Source: a bacterium
GTDB taxonomy: Bacteria > Krumholzibacteriota > Krumholzibacteria > LZORAL124-64-63
Assembly (NCBI GenBank): GCA_030592025.1
Contig: JAUUZX010000001.1
Span: forward strand, 1-15,615
Direction of reading: 5' to 3'
DNA: 15,615 nt
Below the pieces are notes generated by a model that saw only the letters and a list, made by a program, of their open reading frames with translations, was not told the origin of the DNA and made no database searches. The translations under genes and the position numbers were made by a program. Positions 8,436 through 14,456 of the stretch are shown here, in pieces (the first letter of the stretch is position 1; each line of letters begins with the position of its first letter).

Positions 8436-8442
8436 ACCTCCC
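8436..8442 (-). promoter_or_regulatory. Shine-Dalgarno site of the FN3 lipoprotein gene
   Basis: The minus strand reads GGGAGGT five bases before the ATG at 8430. It is the best ribosome-binding match among three possible in-frame starts (8484, 8430, 8400), so it decides the start used here. The lipobox lies downstream of all three. Confidence 0.5.
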
Positions 8443-8750
8443 TGGCGTCGAGTCGTTCACCTGGCCCCTTAACGCACGCTTCATGCCATGGCGCCCCCTT
8501 TCCGCCCTCCTTCATGGCGGCTCCCGGCCTGCCGGGGCTAATTAACCGTGTTACTCATTGTATTCCAGTCATTTGCGGCGACCATAACCACGACAACCCA
8601 CCCCTCCGATAGCGGAATGGCGGGCAACAGAAGGCACCTTACAAGGCCTGGGACCGGGGGACATTCATGTGCGGGAATTGGGACAGATTCCCCTAAAGGG
8701 GACGAGGGGCGCAGTGGCGGTATACTGGAACCCAGGATACTTCAGGGCAC

Positions 8751-8818
8751 AAAAAAAGAGCCCCGCCTTACGGCACCCGATCCTGAATCTCGCCAGTCCA
8801 GAATCGGTAGGGCTCTTT
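8751..8818 (-). terminator. Factor-independent terminator with branched stem
   Basis: On the minus strand a perfect 9-bp stem, AAAGAGCCC with GGGCTCTTT, is followed directly by further T residues (seven in a row at 8757-8751). Two smaller hairpins sit in its 46-base interior. On the plus strand the stem is followed by only three Ts, so it works best for minus-strand transcripts coming from the right. Confidence 0.6.
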
Positions 8819-8912
8819 AGTAACGATGTTTTCGTGTCACGGGAGATCCGGAAGCCGGATTCTCTCTTGCCGAACCGGTCCGATTGAAAAGACCCCACCT
8901 CTTGTCAACCGG
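8751..8912 (-). ncRNA. Candidate structured RNA ending in a three-way-junction terminator
   Basis: Read on the minus strand from 8912 down, consecutive helices are: 8912-8905/8887-8880 (8 bp, extended by 4 bp after a C-U mismatch, loop GGUGGGG); 8860-8855/8851-8846 (6 bp plus GAG/CUC after a bulge); 8840-8837 with 8823-8820 plus CGA/UCG; then the outer stem AAAGAGCCC (8818-8810) with GGGCUCUUU (8763-8755), enclosing a 9-bp hairpin (8807-8799/8785-8777) and GCC-GUAA-GGC (8774-8765), and a trailing U-run. Three pairs (8782/8802, 8822/8838, 8883/8909) are G-U on the minus strand but A-C on the plus strand, which favours minus-strand transcription. I recognise no known RNA family. It could be an elaborate terminator, a separate small RNA, or a 3' leader element; the 5' end is uncertain and may lie near 9082. 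Confidence 0.5.
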
Positions 8913-9088
8913 CCCGACGGCCCTTCTTGTTGAGAATCCCCTCAGGTGCCGGTAAGCAGTCGAGGCATGATTTCCGGATTCTCCCGATTCCACGAATCAC
9001 TTTTTTCTCGTTGAAAGGATCCCTGCCACGGTACCCCTTCTGCCCCTGTACAGCAGGACTCGTACCAAGAACAGCCACGGATCACTGC

Positions 9089-9118
9089 ATTTTAACATGT
9101 TGTTATTATGGAAGTTAA
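9089..9118 (-). promoter_or_regulatory. Possible sigma-70 promoter for the candidate structured RNA
   Basis: The minus strand has TTAACT (9118-9113), an 18-base spacer and TAAAAT (9094-9089). That is four and five matches to the -35 and -10 consensus. It points left toward the hairpin-rich region and would start a transcript near 9082, about 330 nt before the U-tract. A perfect TTGACA at 9166-9161 has no -10 at proper spacing. This is a weak prediction from an A+T-rich patch. Confidence 0.3.
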
Positions 9119-9193
9119 GCGATTCCCGAGACAGGGAGATCCCGACAGGACACCCTCAACTGTCAATTTGTTTTATATGCAAACACGAGAAAT

Positions 9194-9222
9194 CCCAAGC
9201 CATTGTGTTTAAACAGCTTGGG
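9194..9222 (-). terminator. Possible weak terminator after the TPR sigma-54 regulator
   Basis: A 7-bp inverted repeat, CCCAAGC/GCTTGGG, has a 15-base loop that itself includes the palindrome TGTTTAAACA (9206-9215). It lies about 57 bases beyond the stop codon at 9279. On the minus strand the stem is followed by ATTTCT, a poor U-tract, so it may equally be a protein-binding site. Confidence 0.3.
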
Positions 9223-9278
9223 GTGTTAATTTAATTCACGGCCAAAGTCGGGTTCTGGGGACATCGTTAACAGGGGGT

Positions 9279-12200
9279 TCAGCCCACCTCGATGCCGTAG
9301 TGCTTGATCTTCTTCAGCAGATTCGGGTAGGAAATCTGAAGCAACCGGGCGGCTGCCGATTTGTTCCCCCCACTCGAACGCATGGCCCGTTCGATCTCGC
9401 GGCACTCGATCACGGCGAGGGTCTCCCGCAGCGGCGGCACAACACCGTCCGCTCCGCCGGAAGCAGACGTCCCGCCAACCAACGCGTCGGGCAAATGCTC
9501 GGGCCTCAGCACATCGCAACCCTGGGCGAGCACGAGAGCCCGCTTGAGGGTTTTCTCCAACTCCCTGATGTTGCCCGGCCACGAATGGCTCACCAGGAGG
9601 TCGAGGAAACGGCGCTCCAGCACAGGCACAGCCATGTCGAAATCGCGGCTGAAGCGAGTGACGAAATGACGAGCCAGCACCTCGATGTCGTCGGCGCGGT
9701 CCCGCAGCGGTGGGATCACCAGCGGGAAATCGAGCAAGCGGTAGTAGAGATCCTCCAGGAACCCACCCTCCCCCGCCATCTTGTACAGATCCGCCTTGGA
9801 CGCGCACACGATCCGGACATCCACCTCGAACTCGGTGTTGGAGCCGACCGGGCGCACGACCTTCGTGTCGAGGAAATGCAGGAGCTTGCCCTGCATGCTG
9901 AGGGGCATCTTCCCTATCTCGTCCAGGAACACCGTACCGCCCTCGGCCTCCGCCAGGAGCCCACGCTTGTCCGCGTTGGCGCCGGTGAAGGAGCCGCGCT
10001 TGTGCCCGAAGAGTTCGCTCTCGAGCAACGTCTCGGGGATAGCCGCGCAGTTGATGGACAGGAAACGCTGGTCGGCACGGCGACTGAGGGCGTGGAGCGA
10101 GTAGGCCAGCAGGCCCTTGCCCGTCCCCGTCTCCCCGTTGAGCAACACGGTCAAATCACTGGGGGCCACCTTGCGCACCAGCCCCAGCACCTCGAGCATG
10201 GCGGCGTTCTGGGTGATGATGTTCTCGAAGCTGTCGATCCGCCCGTTGGGCAGCGTGCTCGGTACGGCGGCAGTGCGCCCCCGGCCCTTCTCATAGAGGA
10301 AAAGGGCGAGGAAGCCCATGTAGGTCGTCAGGAAATCGAGGGAGGCGCGCTCGAAACCGGGGCCACTGCCGGCCTCGCGCCCCAGGAACAGCAGGCCGAA
10401 GCGGTCACCGTGCAGGGCGATGGGCATGAACACGCAACTGCCCGCCTGGGTGGCCAAGGCCGGCACGGTCCCCAGCAGATCATCGTTGCCGTCCAACCTC
10501 GAGAAGTAGGTCGTGCCCGATCGTCGGCCGGCCACGGTCTCGGCGGCGAACCAGCGCACGAGTTGCTCGGCCAGGTTCGCCGTGAGCCCCTGGCGCGCGG
10601 TGATGCGCAGGCCACTATCGGCGCCGGGCCCCGCAGCCATGGCGATGAACCCAAGATCGGCCCGCACCTTTTCCATGCTGGCGGCCAGCACCGACCCCAG
10701 GTTGCGGGGGACCGCGTCGTCGCCCTGGGCAAAGAGGCCAGGCAGTTCGGAAATGGCCTGGAGGTGGTTCTCGGCCTCATTGACACCGCCCAGGAGGCCA
10801 CTCTCGATGCTGTCGCGCAGGGACACGACGCGTCGGTCCAGATCGGCGCTGCCGACACTTGCCGCGTGGCGCTCGAGTTCGAAGGCCGTCAACAGCGCGT
10901 CGTCGTGCTGGCCGAGACGCAACTGAACCTGGGCCAGTCGCTCCAGTATGTCGCACAGGACCTCGTCACTCACCTGGGAGGCGCCGTTCTCCTGGGCATC
11001 CATGAGGAAGCGCCGCATGAGCAGCAGGTCGGGCTCCTTGCCCGTGGCCATGCGGGCATCGGCGTGGGCCAGGATGGCGCGGCACCACAGATGGGTCAGG
11101 CCCTGGCGACCGAAGATGGCGATGGTCTCGCGGAAGTGGTGGTCGGCCTGGGTCAGGTCACGGCCCGCCAGGTAGGCCTCGGCCAGGGTCAGATGGCAGA
11201 AACCCAGCTCGTAATCCTCGTGGATCTCCTCGCACACCGCGATGGCGGCCTGGCTGGCGGCGATGGCCTCGTCCGTGCGGTCGGCGGCCAAGTGGGCCTC
11301 GCCCACGCGCCTCAGCAATTCACCCTCGAGATCGTTGCCGACGGCGATGCGGCGGGCCTTCTCCAGCCCGAGATCGTAGCTGAAGTGCGCCTGGTCGATA
11401 TCGCCGCGGGCGAGCATGATGTTGCCGAGGTACTCGTCGGCGATGGTGGCCTCACGCAGGAAGCGGTTGGCGTCGGCGAGGGCCTTGCCCGCGATGATGA
11501 GTTCCTCCGCGCGAGCCAAACGACCGTCGAGGGTCTCCAGACGCCCCGTCGCCAGACAGAGGCGGGCTTGGGAAATGCGGTCGCCCAGACTCACAGCCTG
11601 CCGCAGCCCCTTCTCCAGGAGCGGGCGGGCCTCGCCGAGGCGATTGGTCTTCTGCAGGATGATGCCCTGGTTCAGGTAGAACGCCGGCAGGAGATGGCTG
11701 GCGCCGATGCGCTGGGCCAGATCCACCGCCTTCTCCATGAGATGGGATGCCTTGTCCCAGCGGCAGCGGGTCTTGTGCAACAGGGCCAGATTGTTCAGGA
11801 CGTTCGCCACACCCAGGTCATGCCCGATGCGACGGAAGGTTGCCAGGCCGTCGCTGTAGAACTCTTCAGCTTTCTCGAGCCGTCCAAGGCGCATATGGCA
11901 AATACCCATGCCCACCTGCAGGATGGCCACGTCGGTGTGTTCGTCGGTCAGAGCCAGCACGGAGAAGGCTCGCTTGGCGAGGCCCAGGGCGTCCTGCAGA
12001 CGACCACGTTCGCGGAGGATGGTTGCCTGCCGGGTCTGGAAGATGGCGCGTTGGACGAGGGTCTCGTCGACTTCATCCTCGTCGGCCGTCGGGGGGAGGT
12101 GCCCGAGAACCTCGTGGGCCCGTTCCAGCAGGACCTCTGCCTGGTCCAGATTACCAATGAGAATGCAGGCGTCGCAGGCCTTGCGCAGAACCCGCAGCAC

Positions 12201-12398
12201 AGGGGCCGACTCGCGGCCGGCGATGGTGGCGGGGTCCAGCAGCTGTTCGAAGTAGTCGAGGGCGGAGGAGTACGCCGAGGCCGAGAAATGCAGATCCCCC
12301 ACGTCCTCCAGGCGCGACCAGTCCACCGCATGAGGCGGTCCGAACCGGCCGTGCTGCTCCGCACTGAATTCTCGGTGTCCTTCTGAGTGATCTCGCAT
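9279..12398 (-). CDS. TPR-GAF-AAA+-Fis sigma-54-dependent transcriptional activator
   Basis: A 1039-residue enhancer-binding protein. The ATG at 12398 follows GAGGGA by eight bases; a TTG immediately before it is possible. Residues of about 25-520 are helical TPR-like repeats (ALDYFEQLL, AYLAGRDLTQADHHFRETI and similar). Residues of about 565-700 resemble a GAF sensor. The AAA+ core follows with Walker A GETGTGKG (755-762), GSFTGA (802-807, the sigma-54 contact loop, Ser replacing the usual Ala) and Walker B FLDEIGKM (D826, E827). A Fis-type helix-turn-helix ends the protein (NKSAAARLLQISYPNLLKKIKHYGI). No receiver domain is present, so the input is probably a ligand or protein partner bound by the TPR or GAF part. 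It follows the small secreted gene by 92 bp. Its target promoters are unknown; I found no clear -24/-12 site nearby. Confidence 0.9.
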   Translation of the reverse strand: MRDHSEGHREFSAEQHGRFGPPHAVDWSRLEDVGDLHFSASAYSSALDYFEQLLDPATIAGRESAPVLRVLRKACDACILIGNLDQAEVLLERAHEVLGHLPPTADEDEVDETLVQRAIFQTRQATILRERGRLQDALGLAKRAFSVLALTDEHTDVAILQVGMGICHMRLGRLEKAEEFYSDGLATFRRIGHDLGVANVLNNLALLHKTRCRWDKASHLMEKAVDLAQRIGASHLLPAFYLNQGIILQKTNRLGEARPLLEKGLRQAVSLGDRISQARLCLATGRLETLDGRLARAEELIIAGKALADANRFLREATIADEYLGNIMLARGDIDQAHFSYDLGLEKARRIAVGNDLEGELLRRVGEAHLAADRTDEAIAASQAAIAVCEEIHEDYELGFCHLTLAEAYLAGRDLTQADHHFRETIAIFGRQGLTHLWCRAILAHADARMATGKEPDLLLMRRFLMDAQENGASQVSDEVLCDILERLAQVQLRLGQHDDALLTAFELERHAASVGSADLDRRVVSLRDSIESGLLGGVNEAENHLQAISELPGLFAQGDDAVPRNLGSVLAASMEKVRADLGFIAMAAGPGADSGLRITARQGLTANLAEQLVRWFAAETVAGRRSGTTYFSRLDGNDDLLGTVPALATQAGSCVFMPIALHGDRFGLLFLGREAGSGPGFERASLDFLTTYMGFLALFLYEKGRGRTAAVPSTLPNGRIDSFENIITQNAAMLEVLGLVRKVAPSDLTVLLNGETGTGKGLLAYSLHALSRRADQRFLSINCAAIPETLLESELFGHKRGSFTGANADKRGLLAEAEGGTVFLDEIGKMPLSMQGKLLHFLDTKVVRPVGSNTEFEVDVRIVCASKADLYKMAGEGGFLEDLYYRLLDFPLVIPPLRDRADDIEVLARHFVTRFSRDFDMAVPVLERRFLDLLVSHSWPGNIRELEKTLKRALVLAQGCDVLRPEHLPDALVGGTSASGGADGVVPPLRETLAVIECREIERAMRSSGGNKSAAARLLQISYPNLLKKIKHYGIEVG

Positions 12399-12490
12399 CA
12401 ACCGTGTCCCTCGGCGAGAAAGTGGAACGGTGGCGTTGTCGTCTTTACGTCAATCCCAACCAACACGTGGTCGCAGAGCCGTCGCCGGCC

Positions 12491-12805
12491 CTACGGCAGA
12501 ATCCCGTATACCTCAAGAATGAGCTCGATCACCTGATCGATCCACGACGTGGAAATGCCGCCACTCGATTCGCTCGGCGGCTTGCCGTAACCATCGCCGG
12601 CACTACCGGGATCCCCTTCGCTATCGTCCTCACTCAGGAGGCCGATGTCCGGACCGTCACTGGCGTCTCCATCATCAGGTTCGACGTATTCAAGGCTATC
12701 GCTTGACAACCCCATGTCGGGCGCGAAAGGCGAAGCCCACGCTGCCCCTACCGTCAGAACCATTAGAACCAGCAAAGGGACGAAGATCGCTTTGATCTTT
12801 TTCAT
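12491..12805 (-). CDS. Small secreted acidic protein of unknown function
   Basis: A 104-residue protein. The ATG at 12805 has a strong GAGGAG six bases upstream and opens a textbook signal peptide: MKKIK, hydrophobic core, then AAWAS-PF. The longer frame to 12871 adds a basic segment without such a site. The mature part is very acidic and Gly/Ser/Pro-rich (VEPDDGDASDG, LLSEDDSEGD), surely disordered, and ends in an amphipathic helix-like segment (SWIDQVIELILEVYGILP). No family is recognised. It sits between two sigma-54 activators on the same strand, with its own candidate promoter preceded by a 16-bp tandem repeat. It may be a regulated export product or a peptide signal for the downstream TPR regulator; that is speculation. 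Confidence 0.65.
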   Translation of the reverse strand: MKKIKAIFVPLLVLMVLTVGAAWASPFAPDMGLSSDSLEYVEPDDGDASDGPDIGLLSEDDSEGDPGSAGDGYGKPPSESSGGISTSWIDQVIELILEVYGILP

Positions 12806-12811
12806 GCCCTT

Positions 12812-12817
12812 CTCCTC
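12812..12817 (-). promoter_or_regulatory. Shine-Dalgarno site of the small secreted protein gene
   Basis: GAGGAG on the minus strand, six bases before the ATG at 12805. It selects this start over an upstream in-frame one and is a main reason to believe this short gene. Confidence 0.65.
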
Positions 12818-12916
12818 ACGGCGGCCCCCCGGCTGCCAGCGTTGTGACCTGTTCACGTTCCGTCGCGTCAACGCGCGGTTCGTGGCCGAACAGGCCTCAG
12901 GATTTGACTACCCTTA

Positions 12917-12945
12917 TATGTACGGTACCCGCGCCAGCGCGTCAA
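12917..12945 (-). promoter_or_regulatory. Candidate promoter of the small secreted protein gene
   Basis: The minus strand has TTGACG (12945-12940), a 17-base spacer and TACATA (12922-12917), immediately followed by TAAGGG; TATAAG at 12918-12913 is an alternative -10 with a long spacer. The -35 is good and the -10 is poor, so activation by a bound regulator would make sense. The leader would be about 105 nt. Confidence 0.4.
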
Positions 12946-12976
12946 TACCTTGGGTGTTCCATACCTTGGGTGTTCC
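12945..12976. repeat. Perfect tandem duplication of a 16-bp unit
   Basis: ATACCTTGGGTGTTCC occurs twice head to tail (12945-12960 and 12961-12976) without a mismatch. It begins seven bases past the response-regulator stop codon and runs right up to, and by one base into, the -35 box of the next gene's candidate promoter. Two copies only. Confidence 0.9.
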
Positions 12977-12983
12977 ATCATCC

Positions 12984-14342
12984 CTACTCCACATCGGGCT
13001 GGGTGCGCAACTGATACTTCGTGATCTTCTTGTAGAGGTTGCTGCGCTGCATGCCCAGGACTTCGGCTGTCCTGCTGACATTGTACCGGTTTTCCCGCAG
13101 TTTGTGCTGCAGAAAGGCTCCCTCGCTCCGGGACTTGAAGTCCTGGAAGTCGTCACAGGCGAAGAGGGACGCCTCCTCCGGGGCCGCGGAAGCCCCCGGC
13201 AGGAGGGGTAGATCCCCGGGACGGATCACCTCGTCCGAAGTCAGGATAAGTAAGCGCTCCACCAGGTTACGCAATTCACGCACGTTGCCGGGCCAGGCGT
13301 ATTCCTGCAGCACGGCCAGGGCCTCCGGTGCAAAGCGCAGGGGCTTGACCTTGAGCCTGGCGGCCAAATCGGCCATGAACCAGTCCAGAAGCAGCGAGAT
13401 GTCGCCCTCCCGTTCCCGCAGAGGGGGCAAATGCAACGACAGGACGTTCAAACGGAAGAACAGGTCCTGCCGAAATCCCGCATCGGGCGCGGCCAGGTCG
13501 CGGTTGGTGGCCGCCACGATGCGCACATCGACGGTGCGGACCTCGGTGCCGCCGACGCGCTGGAAGCGGCTCTCCTCCACGGCCTTCAAGACCTTCGCCT
13601 GGGCCTCCGGGGTCATGTCGCCGATCTCGTCGAGGAACAGGGTACCGCCGTCGGCCTGCTCGAACTTGCCGATACGCTGACGGTCGGCGCCGGTGAAACT
13701 GCCCCGCTCGTGGCCGAAGAGTTCGCTCTCCACCAGGTCCTTCGGGATGGCCGCGCAATTGACCTCGACGAGGGGGCGGCCCGCGCGGGCGCTGCCCCGG
13801 TGGATGGCGCTGACCACGAGTTCCTTGCCGGTGCCGTTCTCGCCGGTGATGAGCACGGTCGCGTCGCTGCGAGCCACCTTGTCGATGAACCCGCGCACCT
13901 CGCGGATGCCCTGGCTGTCGCCGACGATGGGCGACGTGTCCGTGGCCTGCTCCACCAGCACGGCCTTGTCTGCGAGGGCCTGCTGGTGCCGCAGGCAGTT
14001 GCCCAGGGTGACCAGGAGACGGGCCCGGTCCAGGGGCTTCTCCAGGAAATCGTAGGCGCCACCCCGCACGGCCTCGACCGCCGTCTCGATGTTGCCGTGG
14101 CCCGAGATGACGATGACCGGAGCCGTGACCCCCATGGTCTGGAAGCGTTGGAGCACCTCGAGGCCATCCATGCCGGCCATCTTCACGTCCAGGAGGATGG
14201 CGTCGGGCATGTTCTTCTCGACGGCGGCCAGGGCCTCGGCGCCGGAAGCAGCTTTGCGCACGGCGTAGCCGTCGTAGCCCAGGATCTGTTCAAGGGTATC
14301 GCGGATGGCGACTTCGTCGTCTACTATGAGGATCGACTTCAC
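12984..14342 (-). CDS. NtrC-family sigma-54-dependent response regulator
   Basis: A 452-residue response regulator. The GTG at 14342 is chosen because the receiver domain begins at once (VKSILIVDDE), as is usual in the family; the open frame extends far upstream but only as antisense of rlmN. The ribosome-binding site is weak. An ATG at 14393 is possible and adds 17 residues. Receiver: acidic pair D8/D9, phospho-acceptor D52, S80 and K102. AAA+ core: Walker A GENGTGKE (167-174), GSFTGA (214-219), Walker B FLDEIGDM (D238, E239). A C-terminal Fis-type helix-turn-helix follows (NRYNVSRTAEVLGMQRSNLYKKI). On phosphorylation it should hexamerise and open sigma-54 promoters. No sensor kinase lies in the window, so its partner is elsewhere. 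The small secreted gene is the nearest downstream candidate target. Confidence 0.92.
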   Translation of the reverse strand: MKSILIVDDEVAIRDTLEQILGYDGYAVRKAASGAEALAAVEKNMPDAILLDVKMAGMDGLEVLQRFQTMGVTAPVIVISGHGNIETAVEAVRGGAYDFLEKPLDRARLLVTLGNCLRHQQALADKAVLVEQATDTSPIVGDSQGIREVRGFIDKVARSDATVLITGENGTGKELVVSAIHRGSARAGRPLVEVNCAAIPKDLVESELFGHERGSFTGADRQRIGKFEQADGGTLFLDEIGDMTPEAQAKVLKAVEESRFQRVGGTEVRTVDVRIVAATNRDLAAPDAGFRQDLFFRLNVLSLHLPPLREREGDISLLLDWFMADLAARLKVKPLRFAPEALAVLQEYAWPGNVRELRNLVERLLILTSDEVIRPGDLPLLPGASAAPEEASLFACDDFQDFKSRSEGAFLQHKLRENRYNVSRTAEVLGMQRSNLYKKITKYQLRTQPDVE

Positions 14343-14442
14343 GGGCGGACCCCCGGTGCGGGTTGTCGGTTCGTGCCTGGCCAAATCGACCATGGCCGGA
14401 CCGTCCATGGGTGTCAAGTCGGGAGACGGACATGCGTCCCCG

Positions 14443-14448
14443 GGAAGG
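14443..14448 (+). promoter_or_regulatory. Shine-Dalgarno site supporting a TTG start for rlmN
   Basis: GGAAGG lies eight bases before the in-frame TTG at 14457. No ATG or GTG in this frame lies between the divergent gene and the conserved part of RlmN; the nearby GTG at 14452 is out of frame. Confidence 0.5.
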
Positions 14449-14456
14449 TACGTGCG

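Larger units (their letters stand above)
8431..9278. other. 850-bp gene-free, A+T-richer, hairpin-dense intergenic region
   Basis: No convincing protein gene. The small frames here lack ribosome-binding sites and recognisable protein sequence, and base composition is visibly lower in G+C than the flanking genes. Contents from left to right: the leader of the lipoprotein gene with a TACAAT -10-like box (minus, 8562-8557) and a CCCGG-CCTG-CCGGG hairpin near 8522; GGGGACA-type motifs near 8657 and 8679 and again near 9258; the structured minus-strand RNA and U-tract terminator (8751-8912); more inverted repeats to about 9066; a promoter-like sequence at 9089-9118; and a CCCAAGC/GCTTGGG hairpin just after the TPR regulator's stop. 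Confidence 0.6.

Noticed and set aside
8600..8660. Sigma-54 (-24/-12) promoter upstream of the lipoprotein operon (GGTGCC...TTGCCC on minus)
   Set aside because: The GG-to-GC spacing is 11, not the required 10, and the flanks do not fit. No convincing -24/-12 element was found near the genes checked.
8751..8820. Integron attC site or hammerhead ribozyme as an explanation of the branched inverted repeat
   Set aside because: The attC core boxes (RYYYAAC/GTTRRRY) and the hammerhead CUGAUGA/GAAA core are absent.
8665..9118. Short frames (63-90 residues) in the 850-bp intergenic region
   Set aside because: No ribosome-binding sites, overlap on both strands with the hairpin series, and no protein-like pattern; RNA structure explains the sequence better.
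9300..12386. 1028-residue plus-strand open frame opposite the TPR sigma-54 activator
   Set aside because: The minus strand carries Walker A/B, GSFTGA and the helix-turn-helix. The plus frame is the Gln/Gly/His-rich mirror typical of antisense frames.
12404..12706. 100-residue plus-strand frame opposite the small secreted protein
   Set aside because: No Shine-Dalgarno site or recognisable sequence. The minus-strand frame has GAGGAG and a textbook signal peptide.
12945..12976. CRISPR array
   Set aside because: Only two units, directly abutting with no spacers, and no cas genes.
13431..14456. Long N-terminal extension of RlmN
   Set aside because: It is antisense to the response regulator's AAA+ and receiver domains. 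RlmN family proteins begin close to residue 1 of the frame starting at 14457.
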